Shown: piece after piece, positions 1-5,648 of the stretch
How the letters are laid out: every line of letters starts with the position of its first letter
Position numbering within the stretch: position 1 is the first letter of the stretch
Assembly (NCBI GenBank): GCA_005877965.1
Contig: VBNP01000099.1
Span: 1-9,289, forward strand
Direction of reading: 5' to 3'
DNA: 9,289 bases
From: Gammaproteobacteria bacterium
GTDB lineage: Bacteria > Pseudomonadota > Gammaproteobacteria > Steroidobacterales > Steroidobacteraceae
Made by a program: the position numbers and the translations under genes
The notes under the pieces: generated by a model
What the model saw: the letters and a program-made list of their open reading frames with translations, nothing else
Told to the model about the DNA's origin: nothing
The model's database searches: none

Positions 1-133
1 CCGCCCGCCAGGGGCAATTCGCCCACGCGAGGGCGAGGCCGGCGGCTGCGAGCAGCACCACGGCGCTCATCGCCTCGACGCTGATGAAGCGCAGCCGCCA
101 GAGCGCGGCGTGTGCAGGGGCGTGTGGAGACAA
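1..133 (-). CDS. nhaA: Na+/H+ antiporter NhaA-like protein, N-terminal fragment
   Basis: This minus-strand reading frame starts at 133 and runs off the left edge, giving 44 residues. The piece FISVEAMSAVVLLAAAG followed by LALAWANCPW resembles the start of NhaA-type sodium/proton antiporters: a short cytoplasmic tail, a conserved F-x-x-x-E-A, then a first membrane helix ending in W-A-N-x-P-W. NhaA exchanges Na+ for H+ across the inner membrane for pH and salt homeostasis. The start is inferred. An in-frame TGA lies 15 bases upstream, a GAAGG ribosome site precedes a TTG codon, and the homology begins before the only nearby ATG (70-68). The gene is divergent from the sigma-factor cassette to its right. 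The call rests on one helix only, so another antiporter family cannot be excluded. Confidence 0.6.
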   Translation of the reverse strand, partial: MSPHAPAHAALWRLRFISVEAMSAVVLLAAAGLALAWANCPWRA

Positions 134-183
134 TCCGAAGGACCTTCAGTTACTTAGCATCGGCCCAAAAAACCCGTCGATCG

Positions 184-210
184 TGTCGATTCCTGCCGGG
201 CCCGCTCGTC
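184..210 (+). promoter_or_regulatory. Candidate ECF42-type promoter of cassette A
   Basis: TGTCGA at 184-189 is followed after exactly 17 bases by CGTC at 207-210. This fits the ECF42-dependent consensus I recall (TGTCGA in the -35 region, CG[A/T]C in the -10 region). It predicts a leader of roughly 40 bases before the DGPF start at 257. Cassette B has the same arrangement and spacing. A second GTCGAT copy lies 9 bases upstream (176-181). The assignment is by motif only. Confidence 0.55.
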
Positions 211-256
211 GTACACCCATGGCGCCACTGCAATTTAACCGATGAAGGAGTCAGTC

Positions 257-679
257 ATGCGAGTCATGGTGATCGTGAAGGCGAACAGGGAGTCGGAATC
301 CGGCGCGCTGCCGAGCCGGGAGATTCTCACCGAGATGGGCAAGTTCAACGAGGAGCTGGTGAAGGCCGGCGTGATGCTCGCGGGCGAAGGGCTGCACTCG
401 AGCGCGAAGGGCGTGCGGGTCAAGTTCGGCGGTGGCAAGAGCACCGTGACGGATGGCCCGTTCACGGAGACCAAGGAGCTGATCGCGGGCTTCTGGCTGT
501 GGCAGGTGAAGTCCATCGAGGAGGCGGTCGAGTGGATCCGCCGCTCCCCGTTCCAGAAGGGCAACGAGGAGATCGAGATCCGCCGGGTGTTCGAGGCCGA
601 GGACTTCGGCGCGAACCTGACGCCGGAACTGCGGGCGCAGGAGGCGCAGCAGCGCGAGCGCCTTGCCGCCAAGCACTGA
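257..679 (+). CDS. YCII-related (DGPF-domain) protein A1
   Basis: A 140-residue cytoplasmic protein of the YCII-related/DGPF family, with a compact dimeric alpha-beta (ferredoxin-like) fold. The signature is at residues 64-80: V-T-D-G-P-F (DGPF at 66-69) followed by T-E-T-K-E-L and G-F-W. The N-terminal strand M-R-V-M-V-I-V-K is also typical. The extra C-terminal stretch after residue 120 is charged and glutamine-rich. The start at 257 is chosen because AAGGAG at 245-250 sits six bases upstream; an in-frame ATG at 242 would overlap that ribosome site. No enzymatic activity is firmly established for DGPF proteins. They are known mainly as genomic partners of ECF42 sigma factors, as here, where this is the first gene of cassette A behind a candidate ECF promoter. 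The family call is firm and the function unknown. Confidence 0.9.
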   Translation: MRVMVIVKANRESESGALPSREILTEMGKFNEELVKAGVMLAGEGLHSSAKGVRVKFGGGKSTVTDGPFTETKELIAGFWLWQVKSIEEAVEWIRRSPFQKGNEEIEIRRVFEAEDFGANLTPELRAQEAQQRERLAAKH

Positions 680-734
680 CGCCGACCCGACACTCCCGGC
701 GCACCCGACTATTCACATCCTCGGAGCGAAGACC

Positions 735-1178
735 ATGCAAACCAGCACCCACCTGCATTTCAACGGCAACTGCCGTGAGGCGTTCGACTTCTACGCCAGG
801 ACCTTCGGCGGCAAGATCGTGTTCTCGATGACCTACGGCGAATCGCCTGGCGCGGAGAAGACCTCGCCGGAATCGGGCAACAAGATCATCCACGCGCGGA
901 TCGATTTCGGAGGCCAGTGCCTCCTCGGCTGCGACACGCCGGCAGAGCACTACCACACGCCCGAGGGCTTCAACGTGATGGCGGCGGTCGAGCAGCCCGC
1001 CGAGGCGGAGCGGATCTTCGCGACGCTGGCGGACGGCGGCCAGGTCACCATGGCGGTCCAGGAGACCTTCTGGGCCCATCGCTTCGGCATGGTCACCGAC
1101 CGCTTCGGGACTCCCTGGATGGTCAACTGCGCGAAGCCCCTGGGCGCCGTGACCGCTGCGGCTCGCAAGAGCGCGTGA
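735..1178 (+). CDS. VOC-family (PhnB/glyoxalase-like) protein
   Basis: A 147-residue protein of the vicinal oxygen chelate superfamily, PhnB-like branch (the Pfam family named 3-demethylubiquinone-9 3-methyltransferase, a misleading name). Visible hallmarks are the N-terminal H-L-H-F-N-G-N-C-R-E-A-F-D-F-Y (residues 6-20), an I-I-H-A-R-I strand with His53, and the C-terminal F-W-x(4)-F-G-x(3)-D-x-F-G-x-x-W-x-x-N (112-131). VOC proteins often bind a metal and act as lyases, isomerases, dioxygenases or resistance proteins. The substrate here cannot be read from sequence. ATG 735 is chosen over an upstream in-frame ATG at 663 because family homology starts there and a GGAG lies at 723-726. The gene sits 55 bases after DGPF A1, and its TGA overlaps a possible GTG start of the sigma gene, so it is almost certainly co-transcribed. 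Confidence 0.88.
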   Translation: MQTSTHLHFNGNCREAFDFYARTFGGKIVFSMTYGESPGAEKTSPESGNKIIHARIDFGGQCLLGCDTPAEHYHTPEGFNVMAAVEQPAEAERIFATLADGGQVTMAVQETFWAHRFGMVTDRFGTPWMVNCAKPLGAVTAAARKSA

Positions 1179-1207
1179 GGATCTTGGCTTGCGCCGCCCG
1201 GGCGACG

Positions 1208-2497
1208 ATGGTGTCATCCGTGGCCATGACGGCCGCGGATGCCCATCGCACCATCGACGCCCTCTGGCGGATCGAGTCCGCGCGCCTCATCGCGGGGCTC
1301 GCGCGCCTGGTGCGCGACGTGGGCCTGGCGGAGGAGCTGGCGCAGGACGCCCTCGTCACGGCGCTCGAGCAGTGGCCGCGCTCAGGGATCCCCGACAATC
1401 CCGGCGCCTGGCTCATGGCCACCGCCAAGCACCGTGCCATCGATCATCTGCGGCGCGAGCGCATGCTCGCGCGCAAGCATGAGGCGCTCGGTCACGAGCT
1501 TGAGATGGAACAGCAGTTGAACGGCGGCAAGCTCGAGGCGGGCGCGGACGACGAGATCGGCGACGATCTGCTGCGGCTCATGTTCGTCGCCTGCCATCCG
1601 CTGCTGTCCACCGAGGCGCGCACCGCGCTCACGCTGCGCCTCTTGGCGGGACTGACCACCGGGGAGATCGCGCGCGCCTTCCTGGTCCCCGAGCCCACCA
1701 TCGCGCAGCGCATCGTGCGGGCCAAGCGCACGCTCAGCGACGCGCACGTGCCGTTCGAGATCCCGCGGCGCAGCGAGCTCGCCGGGCGGCTGTCCTCGGT
1801 GCTCGAAGTCATCTACCTGGTGTTCAACGAGGGCTATTCCGCGACTGCGGGCGAGGACTGGATGCGCCCGGGGCTGTGCGAAGAGGCCCTGCGGATCGGT
1901 CGCATCCTCGCCGAGCTCGCGCCGCGGGAGCCGGAAGTCCACGGACTCGTGGCGCTGATGGAGATCCAGGCGTCGCGCATCCGCGCGCGCACGGGTGCGA
2001 ACGGAGAGCCGGTGCTGCTGATGGAGCAGAACCGCGCACTGTGGGACCGGCTGCTCATTCACCGGGGATTGCTGGCGCTGGCGCGCGGCGAGGCGCTCGG
2101 TGAGACGCGCGGACCGTACCTGCTGCAGGCGGCGATCGCCGCCTGTCATGCGCGCTCCGCGACCGCGGCGGACACGGACTGGGTGTACATCACCGCGCTC
2201 TACGATGAGCTGGCGCGCCTCACGCCCTCGCCGGTGGTGGAGTTGAACCGCGCGGTCGCCGTGGCCATGGCCTACGGGCCGGCGGCGGGCCTCGAGCTCG
2301 CCGACCGGCTCGCGGCGCAAGGCTCGCTCGAGTCCTATCACCTGCTGCCGAGCGTGCGCGGGGACCTGCTGGCGAAGCTCGGTCGTTACGAGGAGGCACG
2401 CGGCGAGTTCGAGCGCGCGGCGACGCTGACGCACAACACGCGCGAGAGTCGCCTGCTGCTGGATCGTGCCGCGGCCTGCCGGCGCGGGCGAACCTGA
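1208..2497 (+). CDS. ECF42-type RNA polymerase sigma factor A, with C-terminal extension
   Basis: A 429-residue extracytoplasmic-function sigma factor of the ECF42 type. Region sigma-2 spans about residues 15-90 (W-R-I-E-S-A-R-L-I-A-G, then D-V-G-L-A-E-E-L-A-Q-D-A-L). Region sigma-4 spans about 135-178, with the helix-turn-helix around L-T-T-G-E-I-A-R-A-F. The long C-terminal extension (about 185-429) begins with the family-typical V-I-Y-L-V-F-N-E-G-Y-S-A and ends in TPR-like helices (V-E-L-N-R-A-V-A-V-A, then L-G-R-Y-E-E-A). ECF42 proteins usually have no separate anti-sigma gene, and the extension is thought to regulate activity; none is seen here either. The start is uncertain. ATG 1208 lacks a good ribosome site, ATG 1226 matches typical family starts, and GTG 1175 overlaps the VOC stop as GTGA. 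It probably drives its own cassette. Confidence 0.9.
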   Translation: MVSSVAMTAADAHRTIDALWRIESARLIAGLARLVRDVGLAEELAQDALVTALEQWPRSGIPDNPGAWLMATAKHRAIDHLRRERMLARKHEALGHELEMEQQLNGGKLEAGADDEIGDDLLRLMFVACHPLLSTEARTALTLRLLAGLTTGEIARAFLVPEPTIAQRIVRAKRTLSDAHVPFEIPRRSELAGRLSSVLEVIYLVFNEGYSATAGEDWMRPGLCEEALRIGRILAELAPREPEVHGLVALMEIQASRIRARTGANGEPVLLMEQNRALWDRLLIHRGLLALARGEALGETRGPYLLQAAIAACHARSATAADTDWVYITALYDELARLTPSPVVELNRAVAVAMAYGPAAGLELADRLAAQGSLESYHLLPSVRGDLLAKLGRYEEARGEFERAATLTHNTRESRLLLDRAAACRRGRT

Positions 2498-2519
2498 ACC
2501 CTTTAATATCGGAGAGATC

Positions 2520-2867
2520 ATGCCGTACATGCTGTTGATCGTGGAACCGCAGGGGCAGCGGCGGCTGCGCTCACCCGAGGAGGGTCGTGCGGTCTACGAG
2601 CAGATGCTCGAGTACACCGCGGGCCTCAAGGCGCGCGGTGTGCTCCTGGAGAGCAACTCGCTGCGGGCCGAAACGGTGCGGCTCAACATGCGCGCCGGCA
2701 GGCGCAGCGTGACCGATGGACCGTTCACCGAATCCAAAGAGCTGATCGGCGGTTTCTTCCTGCTCGACTGCGCGACCCGCGAGCAGGCGCTCACCTTCGC
2801 CGCGGAGTGTCCGGCCGCGCAATGGGCCACCATCGAGGTGCGCGAGCTCGGTCCCTGTTACGACTGA
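2520..2867 (+). CDS. YCII-related (DGPF-domain) protein A2
   Basis: A 115-residue DGPF/YCII-family protein, the second in cassette A. It opens with the strand M-P-Y-M-L-L-I-V-E and carries V-T-D-G-P-F-T-E-S-K-E-L-I-G-G-F-F at residues 64-80, with DGPF at 66-69, the same register as protein A1. It has the usual compact family length and lacks A1's charged C-terminal extension. ATG 2520 is chosen because a clear GGAGAG (2511-2516) lies just upstream and the family homology starts there. It follows the sigma gene by 22 bases and looks co-transcribed with it. Placing DGPF genes on both sides of the sigma gene is a variation on the usual single pairing. The biochemical role is unknown. The two DGPF proteins might form homo- or heterodimers, but that is inference. 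Confidence 0.9.
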   Translation: MPYMLLIVEPQGQRRLRSPEEGRAVYEQMLEYTAGLKARGVLLESNSLRAETVRLNMRAGRRSVTDGPFTESKELIGGFFLLDCATREQALTFAAECPAAQWATIEVRELGPCYD

Positions 2868-2893
2868 CGCGCCGGCGTCATGGCCCGCGGCAC

Positions 2894-2911
2894 CGCCGCC
2901 TTGGAGCGGCG
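2894..2911. terminator. Weak hairpin between the convergent sigma cassettes
   Basis: A six-base GC stem (CGCCGC at 2894-2899, GCGGCG at 2906-2911) with a six-base loop lies in the 48-base gap between the converging DGPF A2 and sigma B stops. It is symmetric and could serve both directions. No T-run follows on either strand, so it is not a canonical intrinsic terminator. Confidence 0.25.
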
Positions 2912-2915
2912 CGCA

Positions 2916-4187
2916 TCAGTTGAGCGCGGGGCTCGCCGGCGCGGGCGCCTCGCAGGCGCGCAGTTTGCGCGTCAGATATTCGCGCTCGGCGCCGTTCACC
3001 GGGCACTCGAGCGCGCGCCTGAGCGAGTCGCCGGCGTGCGCAGCGCGCCCGAGTTTCTGCAGCAGATCCCCGCGCGCGGCGTGGTACAGGGCGTAGTGCG
3101 TCAGCCGCTCGGTGCCGGCGAGCGCATCGAGTTGCGTAAGTCCGGCGGCGGGACCGTGGGCATACGCGCAGGCGATGGCGGCGTTCAGTTGCACCACCGC
3201 CGTCGGCTTGAGCTCGAGGAGCGTGCCGTAATAGCGTGACAGCGCCGCCCAGTCGGTGTCTTCGAAGCGGCGCGCCCCGGCATGCACCGAGGCGATACCG
3301 GCCTCGAGATGCAGCGGCGTGAGCGCGGTGGATGACATCGCACCGCGCAGATGCGCGAACCCCTGTGCAATCAACCCCTGATCCCAGCGCGAGCGGTCCT
3401 GGTCGGCCAGCAGCACCAGGTCGCCGCGCTCACCGGTGCGCGCCGCCGCGCGCGCATGATGGAAGCACATGAGCGCGGCGAGCGCGTGCGTCTCGCCCGT
3501 GGCGGTGGCCGCGTGTCGGGTGAGGAGCGTGGCGAGCCGCAGCGCCTCCAGGCACAGCTCCTGGGCCATGAGCGGCTCGCCTGCGGCGGCCGTGTAACCG
3601 CCGTTGAACAGCAGATAGATCGCGTTCAGGAGCCCGGGCAGGCGCTCGCCCAGCCGCGCGCCTTCCGGAATCTCGAACGACAGCCCGAGTTCCCTGATTC
3701 TGCGCTTGGCGCGCACCAGCCGCTGGGTCACGGCCTCGGGGGTCGAGAGAAAACTGCGCGCGATCTCGCGCGCATTGAAGCCGCACACGGTCTGCAGCGT
3801 CAGCATGGCCTGCTCTTCGGGCGAGAGCGCCGGGTGGCACGCCACGAACATGAGCGCCAGGGTGTCGTCGGGCTTGCCGGTCTCGTCGGGGTTGGAGAAA
3901 CCGAGCCGCCAGGCGGCCGCTTCGTTCCGGGTGTCGAGGGAATCGAGCTTCATGTCGCGCTTGAGGCGATCGAGGGCCTTGTTCCGTGCCGCGATCGCCA
4001 GCCACGCCGCCGGACGTTGCGGAGTGCCCTCGAGAGGCCACTGCGCCAGCGCGGCGCTGAAGGCGTCCTGCACCGCGTCCTCGATCAGATCCAGTCGCGC
4101 CGGCCCGAGCAGACGCACCAGCCATGCGCAGATGCTGCCGGCCTCGTGCCGGAACAGCGTGGCGAGCTCGTGGTCTGCTGCGGGCAT
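2916..4187 (-). CDS. ECF42-type RNA polymerase sigma factor B, with C-terminal extension
   Basis: A 423-residue ECF42-type sigma factor on the minus strand, a distant paralogue of sigma factor A. Sigma-2 covers about residues 8-85 (L-I-E-D-A-V-Q-D-A-F-S-A-A-L, then W-L-A-I-A-A-R-N-K-A-L-D). Sigma-4 covers about 122-166 (L-T-L-Q-T-V-C-G-F-N-A-R-E-I-A-R-S-F). The C-terminal extension starts at about 175, with A-I-Y-L-L-F-N-G-G-Y replacing the F-N-E-G-Y seen in sigma A, and ends in TPR-like helices (A-V-V-Q-L-N-A-A-I-A, then L-G-R-A-A-H-A). ATG 4187 lies only six bases after the DGPF B stop and is preceded by AAAGG, so translation is probably coupled. No anti-sigma gene is seen. The sequence divergence within sigma-2 and sigma-4 argues against a recent local duplication. 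Confidence 0.9.
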   Translation of the reverse strand: MPAADHELATLFRHEAGSICAWLVRLLGPARLDLIEDAVQDAFSAALAQWPLEGTPQRPAAWLAIAARNKALDRLKRDMKLDSLDTRNEAAAWRLGFSNPDETGKPDDTLALMFVACHPALSPEEQAMLTLQTVCGFNAREIARSFLSTPEAVTQRLVRAKRRIRELGLSFEIPEGARLGERLPGLLNAIYLLFNGGYTAAAGEPLMAQELCLEALRLATLLTRHAATATGETHALAALMCFHHARAAARTGERGDLVLLADQDRSRWDQGLIAQGFAHLRGAMSSTALTPLHLEAGIASVHAGARRFEDTDWAALSRYYGTLLELKPTAVVQLNAAIACAYAHGPAAGLTQLDALAGTERLTHYALYHAARGDLLQKLGRAAHAGDSLRRALECPVNGAEREYLTRKLRACEAPAPASPALN

Positions 4188-4193
4188 GCGCCT

Positions 4194-4550
4194 TTACAGC
4201 TCCTGCACCTGGCGCACTTCGATGTAGCTGCCGTACTTCAGATGCGGGCAGCTCTCGGCGATGCGGCAGGCCTCGGCGTAGTCGCCGGCCGAGATGACGA
4301 AGAAACCGCCGACGATCTCCTTGCTCTCGGCATACGGTCCGTCGGTCGTGCACAGCCGGCCGCTCTGGGTGCGCAGGATCCTGCCGGCGTCGTCGGTGAG
4401 CTTGTTGCCCCCCTTGAGTTGGCCCCGTTCGCGCAGGCGATCCGCCCACTCCATGTATTCCCGCGTCATGCGCGTGAACTCCTGAGGGTTCGAGGCGCTC
4501 TGACGGGGCCGGTCCGCCGGACCGTGAAGCAGCATCATGAAACTCGGCAT
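4194..4550 (-). CDS. YCII-related (DGPF-like, DGPY variant) protein B
   Basis: A 118-residue YCII/DGPF-family protein, first gene of minus-strand cassette B. It opens with M-P-S-F-M-M-L-L-H-G. The signature reads T-T-D-G-P-Y-A-E-S-K-E-I-V-G-G-F-F (residues 68-84), so the fourth signature residue is Tyr73 rather than Phe. The protein ends in an S-Y-I-E-V-R strand typical of the fold. ATG 4550 is chosen because AAGGAG lies six bases upstream (4562-4557) and homology begins there; the reading frame stays open to 4637 but without family sequence. A candidate ECF42 promoter lies 60-86 bases upstream. The function is unknown beyond its association with the adjoining sigma factor. The Phe-to-Tyr change is conservative and fairly common in the family. 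Confidence 0.9.
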   Translation of the reverse strand: MPSFMMLLHGPADRPRQSASNPQEFTRMTREYMEWADRLRERGQLKGGNKLTDDAGRILRTQSGRLCTTDGPYAESKEIVGGFFVISAGDYAEACRIAESCPHLKYGSYIEVRQVQEL

Positions 4551-4608
4551 GGGAGACTCCTTGAATCTGATTGCGGCGGTTCTGGCCCACGCCACCCGCC
4601 TGTCCCAA

Positions 4609-4636
4609 TGTCGATTCAGGCGGCGCCCGACCGACA
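4609..4636. repeat. Inverted repeat TGTCG-N18-CGACA
   Basis: The plus strand reads TGTCG (4609-4613), 18 bases, then CGACA (4632-4636), a perfect five-base inverted repeat. Because of this symmetry both strands carry a TGTCGR-N17-CGAC promoter-like match. It may be a dimer-bound operator, a bidirectional promoter, or chance in GC-rich DNA. Confidence 0.4.
4610..4636 (-). promoter_or_regulatory. Candidate ECF42-type promoter of cassette B
   Basis: On the minus strand TGTCGG (4636-4631) is followed after exactly 17 bases by CGAC (4613-4610). This is the same layout as upstream of cassette A, with one mismatch to TGTCGA. It predicts a leader of about 50 bases before ATG 4550 and lies in the gap between the hip stop and DGPF B. 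Motif evidence only. Confidence 0.5.
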
Positions 4637-4653
4637 TCGGCGCGCCTGATCCT

Positions 4654-4971
4654 TCACATCTGCGGCGCCCACGCGGTGCACCACCCGGCGGCCTTCACCT
4701 GCTTGCCGGCGAACAGTTGGCACGGCCCCTGCGCGGAACCCGCAGGCCCGAGGTACAGGCCGCAGTTGGCGCAATTGCTTCCTGGAGTCGCACCTTTCGC
4801 CTGGCGCGCGTCCTCGAGGTATTTCACCGCCTGCGCTTCGGGCGCCTCGACCGCCAGCAGGGGCGCATCCGCTGCCAACGCTGCGCGCGCTCTGCCCGCC
4901 GCCACCGGAGCGAGCGATACCGCGAGCGCGAGCCTGAGCAGCCGCCGGCGGGAGAGCGGGGGTGGGTTCAT
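4654..4971 (-). CDS. hip: High-potential iron-sulfur protein (HiPIP), Tat-exported
   Basis: A 105-residue precursor of a periplasmic HiPIP, a one-electron carrier holding a [4Fe-4S]3+/2+ cluster. The N-terminus has a twin-arginine signal (S-R-R-R-L-L at residues 7-12, hydrophobic core, A-R-A near residue 30 as likely cleavage site), as expected because the cluster is inserted before export. The four ligands are Cys67, Cys70, Cys84 and Cys98 in a C-x2-C-x13-C-x13-C pattern within N-C-A-N-C-G-L-Y and G-W-C-T-A-W. The upstream Y-L-E-D-A-R also fits. HiPIPs donate electrons to photosynthetic reaction centres or to terminal oxidases; which applies cannot be told here. ATG 4971 has only a distant AGGA. 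It appears monocistronic, since the next minus-strand gene has its own candidate promoter. Confidence 0.92.
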   Translation of the reverse strand: MNPPPLSRRRLLRLALAVSLAPVAAGRARAALAADAPLLAVEAPEAQAVKYLEDARQAKGATPGSNCANCGLYLGPAGSAQGPCQLFAGKQVKAAGWCTAWAPQM

Positions 4972-5174
4972 CCAAAGCAGTCCTGCGCAGAAGATAACGG
5001 GCTCACCGGGCTGCCCTCTTGGGAAGGCGCGACGTTAAAGTTGGATTGCGGGCGCCCGCGAGGAGAGTAGCAGAAGGCGGCCCCGTGGGGACTGCGCGCC
5101 TGGGCGAGATCAGTTTCGGAGTGCCGGCCGCAGCCCAGGGGAGGTTTGTGCGCAGCAACAAGCGTTCACGCCGA

Positions 5175-5202
5175 CCGCCGGCGGGCGCCCGCGCGCGGCG
5201 GG
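5175..5202 (-). terminator. GC-rich inverted repeat just after the pilZ-domain gene stop
   Basis: Outer arms CCGCCG (5175-5180) and CGGCGG (5196-5201) enclose a 12-base perfect palindrome (5181-5192). It begins two bases beyond the minus-strand stop at 5205. It would fold strongly but has no following U-tract, so it may be a Rho-assisted terminator or an mRNA 3'-end stabiliser. The rest of the 4972-5204 gap, which must hold the hip promoter, shows no clear motif. Confidence 0.35.
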
Positions 5203-5204
5203 AC

Positions 5205-5531
5205 TCAGCCCGAGGCCTGAGCGAAGGTCTCCATCAAGAGCCCGGTGCCGCCGCGCGAGACGTGCGCGACCACGGCCGTGCGCCGGTGCAGCTTGGTGAT
5301 GGCGCCGAGATTGATGGCGAAGGACAGCACCACCTGCTGCCCCTTGCGCAGCCCCAGGTTCGACGTTTCGATGAACACGCCGGTCGCGCTCAGGTTGACC
5401 GCCTTGCAGAGCTTGCGGCGCCCGCCCGGAACGGTGATGTAGACGACGGTTCGCGCCCTGTGTCTGGTGTGCAGTCTGCGTTCCACTGCTGACCCTCGAA
5501 GATTCTCTTGTTGTAGTTTCGGCCCCGGCAT
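5205..5531 (-). CDS. Stand-alone PilZ-domain protein (putative c-di-GMP receptor)
   Basis: A 108-residue single-domain PilZ protein. Both c-di-GMP contact motifs are visible: R-x-x-x-R (R19-L-H-T-R23, within E-R-R-L-H-T-R-H-R) and N-x-S-x-x-G (N46-L-S48-A-T-G51), separated by a beta strand. The following V-F-I-E-T and G-Q-Q-V-V-L-S-F strands complete the barrel. PilZ proteins bind cyclic di-GMP and change motility, adhesion or polysaccharide synthesis by contacting partners; no partner gene is nearby. The start is uncertain. ATG 5531 is preceded by GGGGAAGG at close spacing, GTG 5564 would add 11 residues, and GTG 5486 with GAGGG upstream would give 93 residues and still retain the domain. 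It lies 117 bases after the metX stop with a hairpin between, so it may be a separate unit. Confidence 0.87.
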   Translation of the reverse strand: MPGPKLQQENLRGSAVERRLHTRHRARTVVYITVPGGRRKLCKAVNLSATGVFIETSNLGLRKGQQVVLSFAINLGAITKLHRRTAVVAHVSRGGTGLLMETFAQASG

Positions 5532-5615
5532 TATGCCTTCCCCGGAGCGGTTTGCCTCAAGCACTGAACTTATTTCGCGACAACTTGGCCTGCGCCGCGA
5601 GCATCACATAAGCCA

Positions 5616-5647
5616 GGCAGCGCCGCCAGGGCGAGGCTGGCGCTGCC
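5616..5647 (-). terminator. Strong hairpin immediately after metX
   Basis: Nine-base perfect arms GGCAGCGCC (5616-5624) and GGCGCTGCC (5639-5647) extend inward with GCC/GGC around a seven-base AGGGCGA loop, with one bulged T. The hairpin starts one base past the metX stop on the minus strand. No U-run follows, so Rho-independent termination is uncertain. Its position favours a transcript-end or processing role. Confidence 0.5.
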
Positions 5648-5648
5648 C

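Noticed and set aside
161..182. A-run at 167-172 as the U-tract of a minus-strand intrinsic terminator
   Set aside because: No stable stem directly precedes the T-run on the minus strand, and it would lie upstream of the nhaA-like start rather than after a gene.
917..1207. Upstream extension of the sigma A frame back to 917
   Set aside because: It runs through the VOC gene in another frame and gives low-complexity Arg/Gly sequence with no sigma-factor homology.
3351..4649. 432-residue plus-strand frame opposite sigma B and DGPF B
   Set aside because: It is a high-GC antisense frame without any recognisable domain, and the opposite strand encodes clear proteins.
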